Shown here piece by piece: positions 1 through 9,419 of a DNA stretch of 64,000 bases; within the stretch, counting starts at the first letter, position 1, and each line of letters begins with the position of its first letter. The notes beneath the pieces are model-generated. The model was not told the origin of the DNA, searched no databases, and saw only the letters and a list, made by a program, of their open reading frames with translations. The position numbers were made by a program, and so were the translations under genes. Source of the DNA: an uncultured Bacteriovoracaceae bacterium (GTDB taxonomy: Bacteria; Bdellovibrionota; Bacteriovoracia; Bacteriovoracales; Bacteriovoracaceae); assembly GCA_937923325.1 (NCBI GenBank), contig CAKZUQ010000013.1:124001-188000 (forward strand), read 5' to 3'.

Positions 1-2464
1 AAGTCGTTACAATTTGATCTTCTTTTACTATATAAGTAGAACCTCCATCCAGCTCAGCAATTTCTTTTGCATCCACTGCATCTTCTTTCCATGAGTTTAT
101 TGCCTGCACCCATGAATTACTTTGTTTTCGGAATTTTACTTTTTGAAAGTTTACATTAACCCACCTCAGTTCATTCTCAGCTCTTGTTGCAGCAACATAA
201 AAGAGTCTTTTAGATTCAGAAAAATCTTTTCTCTTTGCAATTTCTTTTTCTAGAAGTAACTGAGGTGTTTTATATCTTTTCTTTGAGTTTAGATCGTCTT
301 TCCAAATAAAACTAAGAGGAAACTTACCAAATAAAGATTGATCGGGAAATGCCTTATCATTAGTATAGATTCCTCCAAGATACACCCTATTAAACTCTAA
401 TCCTTTTGACGCATGAGCACTCATAATATTTAATGTCTCTGGCTCATTACCAAAGTTAAAATCAAGAGAGTATGACTGAGAACCTTTTTGAGAAATTACA
501 TAAATTAATGTTTCAACATCGTCCAAATATAATCGACAAATATTCTCAATGTACTTGATATTATTTTTATAATTTGAGTTGAAAATTTTCATCTCGGTTA
601 GAAATGCATAATAGCTTTGATATAGGCCAAAGAAAGGTACTGCTTCATAGAATGATTTTACGTTACTAATTAAGTCACTTTCATCAATACGAACGCCTAT
701 TATTTGAAAATAAGCGGTTAATATAAGAAGTAAGGATTCTTCTTTTTTATCATTCTTATTTAAATTCTTTTCTATTAACGTCAAAAATATAGCAAGGATT
801 GGATCTTCTAAATATGGAACCTTCACCTGTGCTGTAAAACTAATATTTTCCTTAATTAAAAGTCCCATAAGAACCAAGCTAGGTTTGAGTTTCTTATATA
901 GGACAACATCTTTAATTGGTTTATTGCGAATAATTTCATTAAGTATACCATAGGCTTCAATTAGCTCTAACTCTGAATTAGATAAGGACTCAACTCCCTC
1001 CAGATCAACTTGAATACTTTCAACTAAACCTTGAGCTCGTTCAGGAATAGGAACTTCTTGATACTCTACTTCGACAGGATTTCTTTCCTTGCCTTCAAAT
1101 TTTAAATCCTTAGCAAAGATATTTTCGAAAAACTTGTTATTAAAATTAATCACGCTTTGATCAGAGCGATAATTATTTTTCAAACTCAAAACGAGAGGAA
1201 TTTCTTTACTACAATTTAGAAAAACTCCAAGCTCACCACCTCTAAATCCATAAATCGCTTGCTTTATATCTCCAACACAAAATAATTTTTTTAAGTCATT
1301 ATCTAATACTTTTTTGATGATTTCATATTGAATAAATGACGTATCTTGAAATTCATCTACAATTAAATAATTGTATCTGTCCACAACACTTTTTTGTGCA
1401 TCTTTATTCTTTAATTCTTTATGGACGATATATTCTAAATCAGAAAAGGTAACTCCAGGTACAGAGTAGTACTTACTTTCAATAAAGTCGAAAGCAGACT
1501 TTATTGAATTAAACCAAGGAACTATTGAAGTATCAAACTGGTTTATATACTCTTTAATATCTTCACCGTCAGATTTGAGAAATTTATTTAAATCTTTTAC
1601 TAGTGTATAATAAGCTTTCTCTTCAGGTGTGACCGTCTTACCTCTAGGGCTCACAGGAATTTTATATTTTTTACTTTCAAAGAAACTATTTACTTTTAAT
1701 ATATTATCTAAAGTTAGCTCCTCAATTTTTAGCTGCTGAAACTCAATTAAAAAGTCATACCATTTTTTTCCTTGGTTCTCCTCATTTAATTCTGCTGATG
1801 TTGTAAAGAGTTCATCTAAAGAGTGAATCTCAAAAAGTTCTTTAATTGTAGAGTCACTTGTTTTATATGAAGTAATATCTATTTCGGCCCAAGACTTTCT
1901 TAAGACAGGGTCTGAAAAAACACCGACTAAAGACTCAATTACCTTTTCACTATCTTTAATTAAAAATGGATTCAACTCATCTTGCGTGTCGATCCAACTT
2001 CGAAAAAGAAATTTTATCTTCTTTGAGAATTCTTCAGAATCAATTATCACAGCTTGAGAGTCAATATTAATAAAATGACCTTCTTTTATTAACTTCAAAC
2101 AAAAACCATGAATTGTAGTAACAGTTAACTTATCCAGAGCTTGAAGTGCTTCAATCCAAAAACCACCTTCAATTTCGGCCTTTTGAGAAAATTCATTTCT
2201 TAGACGAATTTGTAGTTCACCAGCTGCCTTCTTTGTAAAAGTCATCAAAATTATTTTAGAGTACTGAGAGGATAAAAAATCTAAAAAAGAAGTATCAGCG
2301 CTCAGACTTTTGGAATTTAAATAGTCTTTATTCCATAATACTGTTCTATAGATCATATGCTCTTTTAAAACAAATGTTTTTCCAGACCCGGCTCCTGCTT
2401 TTAGCAGTACTCCACCAGTATGCTCAATAGCTTTAAGTTGTTCAGAATTTGCAGAGGTTCCCAT
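1..2464 (-). CDS. UvrD/RecB-family helicase, AddA-like (3' end beyond window)
   Basis: Superfamily 1 DNA helicase, read from the minus strand and running off the window at base 1, so only about 821 residues are seen. The start is the ATG at 2464-2462. The Walker A motif AGAGSGKT lies near residue 20, motif Ia-type 'LMTFTKKAAGEL' follows, Walker B 'LIVDEFQDTS' is near residue 370, motif III 'VGDIKQAIYGFRGGE' near 405 and motif IV 'NYRS' near 431. These order and motifs are those of UvrD/AddA/RecB helicases. The gene begins 7 bases after the stop of an AddB-like nuclease, so the two form an operon and probably one helicase-nuclease complex for double-strand break processing. Whether a C-terminal nuclease domain exists, as in AddA, cannot be seen. 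Helicase identity is firm; AddA versus RecB subtype is inferred from the partner. Confidence 0.9.
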   Translation of the reverse strand, partial: MGTSANSEQLKAIEHTGGVLLKAGAGSGKTFVLKEHMIYRTVLWNKDYLNSKSLSADTSFLDFLSSQYSKIILMTFTKKAAGELQIRLRNEFSQKAEIEGGFWIEALQALDKLTVTTIHGFCLKLIKEGHFINIDSQAVIIDSEEFSKKIKFLFRSWIDTQDELNPFLIKDSEKVIESLVGVFSDPVLRKSWAEIDITSYKTSDSTIKELFEIHSLDELFTTSAELNEENQGKKWYDFLIEFQQLKIEELTLDNILKVNSFFESKKYKIPVSPRGKTVTPEEKAYYTLVKDLNKFLKSDGEDIKEYINQFDTSIVPWFNSIKSAFDFIESKYYSVPGVTFSDLEYIVHKELKNKDAQKSVVDRYNYLIVDEFQDTSFIQYEIIKKVLDNDLKKLFCVGDIKQAIYGFRGGELGVFLNCSKEIPLVLSLKNNYRSDQSVINFNNKFFENIFAKDLKFEGKERNPVEVEYQEVPIPERAQGLVESIQVDLEGVESLSNSELELIEAYGILNEIIRNKPIKDVVLYKKLKPSLVLMGLLIKENISFTAQVKVPYLEDPILAIFLTLIEKNLNKNDKKEESLLLILTAYFQIIGVRIDESDLISNVKSFYEAVPFFGLYQSYYAFLTEMKIFNSNYKNNIKYIENICRLYLDDVETLIYVISQKGSQSYSLDFNFGNEPETLNIMSAHASKGLEFNRVYLGGIYTNDKAFPDQSLFGKFPLSFIWKDDLNSKKRYKTPQLLLEKEIAKRKDFSESKRLFYVAATRAENELRWVNVNFQKVKFRKQSNSWVQAINSWKEDAVDAKEIAELDGGSTYIVKEDQIVTT

Positions 2465-2471
2465 TAGTTTA

Positions 2472-4841
2472 TTACCTTGTACATATATTTTTCAAATCAC
2501 AAAACAAACAAGTTGCATCATTCAATGGATTTGCAGCGTAACTAGAGTCATCTTCAATCTTTTGAACAATTTCTTTCTCATAACTTTTATAATCTTCAAA
2601 CTGACTGTCAAAATCTTCACTGACAACAGATATTTTAGAAAAGATATGATTTTTTGAATTAAGAACTAAATCTTTGACTTCCTTTGAACTTGCAAAAATT
2701 AACGACTTTTCCGGTTCACTCAAATTAACATATCCAAAAATAAAATCTTTTTTTAAGAAATCTGGGTTCGTAATACTTATTTGTTTTAAATAAAACCAAA
2801 GTTGAACTTTATCGAACAAAAAGAAACCTTTTTGTGAAGGTATACTTGACGCTCCCCTTTTAAAATCTAACAACAAATTAAAGTCAGCCCCTACACCATA
2901 GCAGTCAATACTACCAACGACATTATTTAAAGATGAACTAATTTCCTTTTCAAAAGTATATTCAATATTATGTAGCTCTTTAATATCAATTAAATCGAGA
3001 ATTGCACGCTGAGTATATGATTTAATTTCAATAAAATAATGTTCTTTATCTACAGGTCTATCGAAGCTTTTCTTCACGTTATCTAATTCTATATTTATTA
3101 AATTATTGTGTACTTCCTCATCATAAGCAGCGTACTGACTTAAAAATAACTCGATGATTTTATGCTCGATCAGTCCAAGTTCCATTGGTGATAAATGATG
3201 TCTAACTGTCACATGTTTAGACTGCTTTAGAATGTAGTGATACCAATACTTTTGAGGGCAATCTATGTATGCTTGTAACCTAGACGCTGAATAACGTTTT
3301 AAGTTATGATCAACCTTTTTATCTTTAAAGTATTGAAATAAAGATTCTCTCTTCTTTGTAAGATCTAAATCATTTGTTTTTAAATTAAAGTTACTTAAAA
3401 TCTCACTCCATCCAGCATCTTCCTTTACAAGAGATTTCTCAATAATGAGAACTGACTTATCTAATTTCAATTTCTTAATGACTTTAGTTTTTAAAATTTC
3501 AAATTCAAACTCACTTCTTCTGATTGGTCCAATAGTCGCCAAGTACTTTTGCACATCCTCACTATAATCAACAACGCTAGATTTAATTGGACCATATTCA
3601 CTTGTGGCACAGAAAAAATATTTTTTAGAGTTATCCACTTTATCAAGAGAATTTAAACTCTCTACATCAATCTCTCCAGGAATAGAATTTACAAGAGAGT
3701 TTCTAGGAGTGTTAAGCCTTAAACTTTCCATAAATAACTTAACTTCAAAAGTTCCTATTTCTGTATTTTTATCAGATAACTCACTCCACTCATTTAGAAT
3801 TTCTTTTAAGAGCATAACTACTTTTATATATTTAAAGTCTTCTCTATCAATAGCTTTTTCTATTAAAAGTTCTAAAAGCGATAGGAAGTCATTCTTTGAA
3901 ATATTTGAATCCATTGTTGAAGTAACAAGACTTTCTTCTATTTGAGAGACCTCTTTATACAATAAATCTATTTGAACTTTAAACTTTGTATTTGAATACG
4001 GTATTTCGGCAATCATTTTTTGATCTACTTGTTTAGAACAAATAACAACACCATCTTCCTTTGAAAGATATAACTCTTTTAAACTTTTAGATAAATAGTT
4101 TTTTGATATTAAAATGGTACTTAATTTATTAAGCTCTTCCTGACATTCATCAATTTTTAATATTTTAGTGTCAAATCGAGTAATCCACTTTATCCAATCA
4201 AAATCTTTAGATTTATTAAAGACCTCAGATTGAAATGGAATATACACATCATTTCTTATTGCTAATGCCTGAATCATATCAATTTGGGCAGGTGTTAAAA
4301 AATCAAATCCCATAAAGACATACTTTTGTTCACTTTTAAGGAGAATAGGAAGATTACCCTCCCTCAATTTTTCTGAAATTAAAAAATAAGATTTATGTTC
4401 ATCAATTAGCTCTAATTGCTCCAAAGTTCTATGAAACCAAAGTACAGCATTTTTTATTTCATCATCATAATTTTCAAGTATCGTACTTAAAACATCTTCA
4501 TTTAAAGAAAATGCTCTAAAGTCAGTCAATAAAGTTAGGCTTTTTTGAAAAAGTTCATAACTCAAATCCTTATGAAGTATCCTCCACAAAGATCCAAGGA
4601 TTAAGTTTAAGTCAGATTTTCTCTTAAGCTTGAGCTCCATTTCCTCATCAAATATCTCACTTGTATAAGTTTTTATGAAATTTGAAATAGTAATAACATC
4701 AAAGTTTCGCTGCGAATCAAAAAATAGTCGACTCATATCAGCATGCATTGGACTTGGAGTTATAACAGTATAGTTACCGTCTAGCCCACTAAAGTGTTCC
4801 TTAAGCTTACTATCATCAAAAAAAAGTAAAAGATTAATCAT
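2472..4841 (-). CDS. AddB-like PD-(D/E)XK nuclease with Cys cluster
   Basis: Protein of 789 residues that probably acts with the downstream UvrD-type helicase in double-strand break resection. The C-terminal third holds a PD-(D/E)XK nuclease: 'YSASRLQAYIDCPQKYW' near residue 527, a 'LLLDFKRG' catalytic core near 655, and a closing 'CLFCDLKNIC' just before the C-terminus. One Cys before the nuclease and three after it match the iron-sulfur clamp known in AddB, Cas4 and related nucleases. The N-terminal part has no intact Walker A that I can see, as expected for the inactive helicase-like half of AddB. It is shorter than Firmicutes AddB (about 1,150 residues). First gene of a two-gene operon, 7 bases from the helicase. 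Nuclease call is strong; the name AddB is by analogy. Confidence 0.82.
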   Translation of the reverse strand: MINLLLFFDDSKLKEHFSGLDGNYTVITPSPMHADMSRLFFDSQRNFDVITISNFIKTYTSEIFDEEMELKLKRKSDLNLILGSLWRILHKDLSYELFQKSLTLLTDFRAFSLNEDVLSTILENYDDEIKNAVLWFHRTLEQLELIDEHKSYFLISEKLREGNLPILLKSEQKYVFMGFDFLTPAQIDMIQALAIRNDVYIPFQSEVFNKSKDFDWIKWITRFDTKILKIDECQEELNKLSTILISKNYLSKSLKELYLSKEDGVVICSKQVDQKMIAEIPYSNTKFKVQIDLLYKEVSQIEESLVTSTMDSNISKNDFLSLLELLIEKAIDREDFKYIKVVMLLKEILNEWSELSDKNTEIGTFEVKLFMESLRLNTPRNSLVNSIPGEIDVESLNSLDKVDNSKKYFFCATSEYGPIKSSVVDYSEDVQKYLATIGPIRRSEFEFEILKTKVIKKLKLDKSVLIIEKSLVKEDAGWSEILSNFNLKTNDLDLTKKRESLFQYFKDKKVDHNLKRYSASRLQAYIDCPQKYWYHYILKQSKHVTVRHHLSPMELGLIEHKIIELFLSQYAAYDEEVHNNLINIELDNVKKSFDRPVDKEHYFIEIKSYTQRAILDLIDIKELHNIEYTFEKEISSSLNNVVGSIDCYGVGADFNLLLDFKRGASSIPSQKGFFLFDKVQLWFYLKQISITNPDFLKKDFIFGYVNLSEPEKSLIFASSKEVKDLVLNSKNHIFSKISVVSEDFDSQFEDYKSYEKEIVQKIEDDSSYAANPLNDATCLFCDLKNICTR

Positions 4842-4916
4842 ATTTTGCTAGAACTTGTGCTAAAGATTTAATAAATAAGTACTATTAAAAACTATCAAGG
4901 AATTAACGGATTTTCT

Positions 4917-5744
4917 ATGAAAGAAAGCAGACTTTACAGTTTTTTAGATAATGATCTAGGATTCAACTTACACATACTAGATGGGTCAAAAATTTTAAAA
5001 GACCTATCTGACGTTCATAATATTGGACCAAATGCTATTGAGTATTACAAGAACACTGTTTTATCTTCTTTGCATATGACAACATTCTTAAAACCTGGAG
5101 AAAGCCTTGGGGTTTATATCGATAGTGAAGAGCCATACTTTAGGTTTAAAGTTGAAATGAATCACTCTGGATCAATGAGAACTTTATTACTTCCAGAGGA
5201 GTTTAAAGATTTTCCTACAACCCTTACAGGTGTTGCAAGAATTTCGAAGATCTTCAATCAAAGAGAACCTTATACATCTATCATTCAAATGAAAGAAGAC
5301 TCTAGTTCTGCAATTTTAAACAACCTTTTAAAAGATTCTTACCAAACAAACTCTCAAGTTTTTCTAGACAAAGAGTCTCAACATGCAATTATGCTTACAA
5401 AACTCCCTAGAAAAGAAATTAAAAAAGTTGTGGAAGACGAAGCTAAGAACTTAACTATAGAAGAGTTTAAAAGTAAGCATGAAGATCTTATTAAAGAAAT
5501 CTTCAAGCTCAAAGAAATTGACTTAAAAAGTATTGTGGATCAAGTTGAACAGCACAATCTTTTATATCTTCACTCAAAAGAAATCAAATTTGATTGCCCT
5601 TGCTCCGAAGAGAGAATGACTCAAAATTTGATGACGCTAAATGCTTCGGATAAAGAAGATATTTTTGATGGTAAAGACTCTATAGAAGTGAGATGTGATT
5701 ACTGTAATATCATTTACGATGTTAAAAAAGCCCATTTAAACTAA
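4917..5744 (+). CDS. hslO: Hsp33 redox-regulated chaperone
   Basis: Cytoplasmic holdase chaperone switched on by oxidative unfolding. The protein is 275 residues, normal for the family. The C-terminal redox switch is plain: 'FDCPCSEERM' (CxC, about residues 227-229) and 'VRCDYCNIIYDV' (CxxC, about 259-262), which bind zinc when reduced. Upstream, 'LLLPEEFKDFPTTLTGVARISKI' type sequence belongs to the N-terminal chaperone domain. The gene is divergent from the nuclease operon and its stop codon lies in the loop of a hairpin shared with the convergent lipoprotein gene. No dedicated promoter is obvious in the 75 bases before it. Confidence 0.93.
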   Translation: MKESRLYSFLDNDLGFNLHILDGSKILKDLSDVHNIGPNAIEYYKNTVLSSLHMTTFLKPGESLGVYIDSEEPYFRFKVEMNHSGSMRTLLLPEEFKDFPTTLTGVARISKIFNQREPYTSIIQMKEDSSSAILNNLLKDSYQTNSQVFLDKESQHAIMLTKLPRKEIKKVVEDEAKNLTIEEFKSKHEDLIKEIFKLKEIDLKSIVDQVEQHNLLYLHSKEIKFDCPCSEERMTQNLMTLNASDKEDIFDGKDSIEVRCDYCNIIYDVKKAHLN

Positions 5745-5753
5745 TTAAATGGG
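5724..5753 (-). terminator. Intrinsic terminator of the lipoprotein operon
   Basis: Perfect 9-bp stem CCCATTTAA/TTAAATGGG with a 5-base loop. On the minus strand it is followed by six T (5729-5724), so it mainly stops the operon that ends at 5741. The hslO stop codon falls in its loop; on the plus strand only three T follow, so termination there would be weaker. Confidence 0.75.
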
Positions 5754-6766
5754 TTTACAAACTCAAGCTCCACCCCTTGCTGTTTTGCACCTGAAAAAAG
5801 CCTTTTTAATATGTCACTTTGGTTAAAAATCCCACAAAAGTTTTCAGATCTAGCTCCCATAGCAAAAACATCTGCTAAAAGCTCAGATTCTTCAATTTTT
5901 ATATTTGAGCCTTGTTTTAAATAACGATCCCATTCCACGCCCTGATTTGGAAATGAAATATCAAGCGGTTTTACAGTTGTTACTAGTAATAAAGCATCTT
6001 TTTGCTTACTTATATAATTTTGAAAATATCTTACTGCAAGATCTAATTCAGTAAGAATTCTTTTAGCTTCAAGGTATTTATTGTTTTTAATTGCTTTTAA
6101 ATAGTTTTCATCTTGTACAAGAAAAACTCCTCTACTGGAGTTCTTCATAAACCTTTCAAAAGTTGCAACAATATTTTTAGAAGCAGAATTAAAACACTTA
6201 CCTGTTAAGCAAGAAGTATCAAAATATGTTTCTCCCAGGGTATACTTCTCTTCTTTTTCAAGATGAAAATACTTTACGTTCTCTCCATTCATTGGTTCCA
6301 TATTCCAAGATGTTAATCCTTTTTCAAATGCATCTTTTTCGACACAATTCAATTTAGATTTTAAAAAGTTCTCAGTTCTAAATAAACCTGTCTTATAGCC
6401 TTGAGTCGATAGATAGTTCCAAAGAGGTTTATGTTCATAGTCTTTACAAGTATTATCAACGTTCGCTTTTCCTGTTAACTGAGAAACAAAGCTTGCTTTA
6501 TGTGTTGGCCTTAAGTCATAAAGGTTATATTCCCAAGCATTTCCATAACATAAAAACTTTTCAAAGCTCGTTTGTTTATTTTCTGCTGAATAATCATATT
6601 TAATTAAAGCAAGATGCTCTTTAGTTAGCCCAGCAATTTGAAACCATATTATTTTTCGAGGCTGAACACCAAACTGATGCTTAGTTAGATTTAAACTAGT
6701 CACTTGAGCACAGCCCACTAAAATAGCGAAAAGGCTAAATAAGATCTTAAATTTTTGTTTTTTCAT
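5741..6766 (-). CDS. Predicted lipoprotein, possibly alkaline-phosphatase-like fold
   Basis: Exported protein of 341 residues with an N-terminal Lys-rich signal and a lipobox 'AILVGC' near residues 15-19, so probably a lipoprotein. After the signal, 'KIIWFQIAGL', 'THKASFVSQLTGK' and 'LWNYLSTQGYKTGLF' are spaced as in sulfatase/alkaline-phosphatase-like proteins, where a metal-binding Asp region, the nucleophile Thr/Ser and a helical segment follow in this order. I cannot identify a full metal site, and the C-terminal ligands are not evident, so it could be a degenerate member. Its start overlaps the upstream membrane-protein gene by 20 bases, and a terminator follows directly. Function unknown. 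Confidence 0.6.
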   Translation of the reverse strand: MKKQKFKILFSLFAILVGCAQVTSLNLTKHQFGVQPRKIIWFQIAGLTKEHLALIKYDYSAENKQTSFEKFLCYGNAWEYNLYDLRPTHKASFVSQLTGKANVDNTCKDYEHKPLWNYLSTQGYKTGLFRTENFLKSKLNCVEKDAFEKGLTSWNMEPMNGENVKYFHLEKEEKYTLGETYFDTSCLTGKCFNSASKNIVATFERFMKNSSRGVFLVQDENYLKAIKNNKYLEAKRILTELDLAVRYFQNYISKQKDALLLVTTVKPLDISFPNQGVEWDRYLKQGSNIKIEESELLADVFAMGARSENFCGIFNQSDILKRLFSGAKQQGVELEFVNPFN

Positions 6767-7328
6767 TCAATTCACTCATTTTTAATTTTAATTTTAAAGA
6801 ATTCAAAATTTGAAATTTCATATAAATTACAACTATTAGACCAACAAAGAATAAAGCGTCATCATAAATGAAAGACAAAAACATAGGTATTGTCATTAGT
6901 GTTGCTTTAAATTGTTGTCTATATGCATAATTATAGCGACTTTTGGCCTTAAATAATATTATAAAAAATATTAACTCTAAAATACAAAAACCAAGCTCAA
7001 CCTGCATCTCATTATAAAAACCTGCAATAAGTCCAAATATAAGAGGAACTCTCCACAGCACTTTATTCTTTTTAGTATCTACCTCCTTTAAAAGAAGTAA
7101 AACTATTATCCCAATAAAAGAGCCTTGAAATAAACCTAAAGACAGCTTTTCAAAAGGAAAATTATCAACAAAGAAACCAAAACAGTACACTATAAGTGAA
7201 ATATAAAAGGTAAGCTGGACAAGTTTAGACCACTTAAATCGATTAATTTGTAAAAGACCTCTTATAGAGCCAAATAGTGACAGTACTGACACTGAAATTT
7301 TTAATAATAAAGTAGTAATCGCAATCAT
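6747..7328 (-). CDS. Membrane protein of unknown function
   Basis: Protein of 193 residues, mostly hydrophobic, with about six membrane segments and short basic loops. The C-terminal tail 'KLKLKMSELNEKTKI' is charged and cytoplasm-like. I recognise no family. It is the first gene of a two-gene minus-strand unit and its 3' end overlaps the start of the lipoprotein gene by 20 bases, implying coupled translation. Divergent from the Fe-S oxidoreductase gene across a very AT-rich 90-base gap that must hold both promoters. Confidence 0.6.
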   Translation of the reverse strand: MIAITTLLLKISVSVLSLFGSIRGLLQINRFKWSKLVQLTFYISLIVYCFGFFVDNFPFEKLSLGLFQGSFIGIIVLLLLKEVDTKKNKVLWRVPLIFGLIAGFYNEMQVELGFCILELIFFIILFKAKSRYNYAYRQQFKATLMTIPMFLSFIYDDALFFVGLIVVIYMKFQILNSLKLKLKMSELNEKTKI

Positions 7329-7418
7329 GACTTAAACTATAAAATATTGTATATTATATAGATATAAAATTTTATAATTTTTTATATTTTAGATTTGTTA
7401 TCAATTTGGAGGAAAATG

Positions 7419-9419
7419 ATGGATGCAGTAACTGCAACTAGAGAAATTTTTTGGCATATACCGACAAGCTTTAAGGTTGTAATGTATGTTGTCATGTTTG
7501 GAGCACTTGGAATTTTTATAAAAGGTGTTTACGACAAGTACAAATATGTAACCCTAGGTAAAGGCTTTAAGAGTCTTATTGATACCAAAGATCTCAACTT
7601 TAAAAGTGCTATAGAAACAATTCTCTTCACTGGAAAAGTAACGAGAAAAAAACGAGTTGGTCTGTTTCACAGTTTAATTTATTACGGATTTACAATTCTT
7701 CTAATTGCTACAGAGTTAGTTGCTATTCATGCTGATACACCTTTTAAGATGTATAAGGGAACAACTTATATTGTTATATCTTTTCTTGCTGACTGGGCTG
7801 GATTGGCCATCATTGTAGGCTTAGCTTTTGCATATCATAGAAGATATATAAAAAAGCCTGAACACTTGAGTGCGACTAAGCCTAAACGTGAATTATATAT
7901 GTATTCAATGATTCTTGCTTTAGTCCTTTTAGGATTTTTACTTGAAGCAATGAGACTTGTGGGATCTGGAATGCCAGTGAACGAGCAACTATGGTCTCCT
8001 GTTGGTTGGATTGCAGCTTTATTACTAGGTTCTTTTAATTTATCTGACTCAACATTAATTACAATGTATCAAGTTGTTTGGATGGTTCACATGATAAATA
8101 CAATGGTATTTATAGCAACGATTCCTTATACGAAGTTCTTACATATGATCTCTGCTCCATTTGCGGCCTTAGTAACTCCTAAGATGAGAGGAGCTATTTT
8201 AAAGCCTATGGATTTTGAAGATGAAACTGCTGAGACTTTTGGACTAGGAAAAATTAGTGAACTAACTTCAAAAATGAGACTAGACACTATTTCATGTGTT
8301 GAATGTGGTAGATGTACTGAAGTATGTCCAGCAAACTTAGCTGGAAAGCCACTTAACCCTAAAACAATCATTACTAAAATGAGAGATGTAATGGAAGGGT
8401 CTAGCGAAGATGTCGATTTCTGGGAATCACAAACATATAGTGCTGTTGAATTAGACTCATGTACAACTTGTGGTGCTTGTATGGAAGAGTGTCCAATGAG
8501 TATTGAACATATTCAACCGATAATGGATCTAAAAAGATACAAAGCTCTTACTCTTGGTGAAATACCACCAGAAGCTGCAACAGCTGTAACAAATATCAGA
8601 AATAACGGTAACCCTTGGGGTGTATCACAAGATGACAGATTTAACTGGGCAGAAGGTCTTGATGTTCCAGTTATTGAAGTTGGAAAGAAAGTTGATTACC
8701 TTTACTATGTTGGTTGTGCTGGATCATATGACTCCTCTAACCAGCAAGTTGTTAAAGATACAATTGAACTCATGCATAAAGCCGGTGTATCTTTTGCTGT
8801 TATGGGCAAAACTGAAAAGTGTAATGGTGATCCAATTAGAAGATTTGGAGATGAGTATTCTTTCTTTGAAGTTGCTATTGAAAACATAGCAAATATGAAT
8901 CAATATGACTTTGATCAAGTTGTAACTCACTGTCCTCATTGCTTACACACTATTGGAAAAGAATACGCTAAATTTGATGATGGAGATTTCGATACAATTC
9001 ACCATACGGAGCTTTTGGCCGATCTTTTAAAGAAAGGTAAGTTAACTCCTAAAAAAGAAGTTAAAGAAGATCTAACATTTCACGATCCATGTTACCTAGG
9101 TAGGCATCATGGAGAATACAATGCTCCAAGAAGTATTCTAGAATCAATTCCAGGTGTTACATTCACAGAAATGGAAAAGAATAAAGATAAAGCTCAGTGT
9201 TGTGGAATGGGTGGAGGAAACATGTGGTATGAAGTTCATGAAGGAAATGACCTTGTAGAGAACAGATTAGTACATGTTGGAGAAACAAAAGCTGCAAAAT
9301 TAGCTACATCATGCTCATTTTGTATGATTAACTTTAATTCAGGAAAAGGAAAAGTTAAGGAAACAGAAGAGCTAGAAGTTGAAGATGTTGCATCAATACT
9401 TAAAAAATCTATTCAATAA
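7419..9419 (+). CDS. Membrane Fe-S oxidoreductase, EtfD/heterodisulfide-reductase-like
   Basis: Membrane-bound electron-transfer protein of about 666 residues. The N-terminal 265 residues have several membrane helices resembling the NarI/DsrM cytochrome b-type anchor. Two [4Fe-4S] sites follow: 'CVECGRCTEVCP' (about residue 291) and 'CTTCGACMEECP' (about 347). Two CCG domains then appear, with 'YYVGCAGSYD' (about 430) and 'CCGMGGGNMW' (about 593). This layout is that of EtfD-type proteins proposed to pass electrons from electron-transfer flavoprotein to quinone, and of DsrK/HdrD relatives. GGAGG at 7408-7412 places the start at the ATG at 7419 (or 7416), not at an upstream TTG. No etfAB is nearby. 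The substrate is inferred, not seen. Confidence 0.85.
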   Translation: MDAVTATREIFWHIPTSFKVVMYVVMFGALGIFIKGVYDKYKYVTLGKGFKSLIDTKDLNFKSAIETILFTGKVTRKKRVGLFHSLIYYGFTILLIATELVAIHADTPFKMYKGTTYIVISFLADWAGLAIIVGLAFAYHRRYIKKPEHLSATKPKRELYMYSMILALVLLGFLLEAMRLVGSGMPVNEQLWSPVGWIAALLLGSFNLSDSTLITMYQVVWMVHMINTMVFIATIPYTKFLHMISAPFAALVTPKMRGAILKPMDFEDETAETFGLGKISELTSKMRLDTISCVECGRCTEVCPANLAGKPLNPKTIITKMRDVMEGSSEDVDFWESQTYSAVELDSCTTCGACMEECPMSIEHIQPIMDLKRYKALTLGEIPPEAATAVTNIRNNGNPWGVSQDDRFNWAEGLDVPVIEVGKKVDYLYYVGCAGSYDSSNQQVVKDTIELMHKAGVSFAVMGKTEKCNGDPIRRFGDEYSFFEVAIENIANMNQYDFDQVVTHCPHCLHTIGKEYAKFDDGDFDTIHHTELLADLLKKGKLTPKKEVKEDLTFHDPCYLGRHHGEYNAPRSILESIPGVTFTEMEKNKDKAQCCGMGGGNMWYEVHEGNDLVENRLVHVGETKAAKLATSCSFCMINFNSGKGKVKETEELEVEDVASILKKSIQ

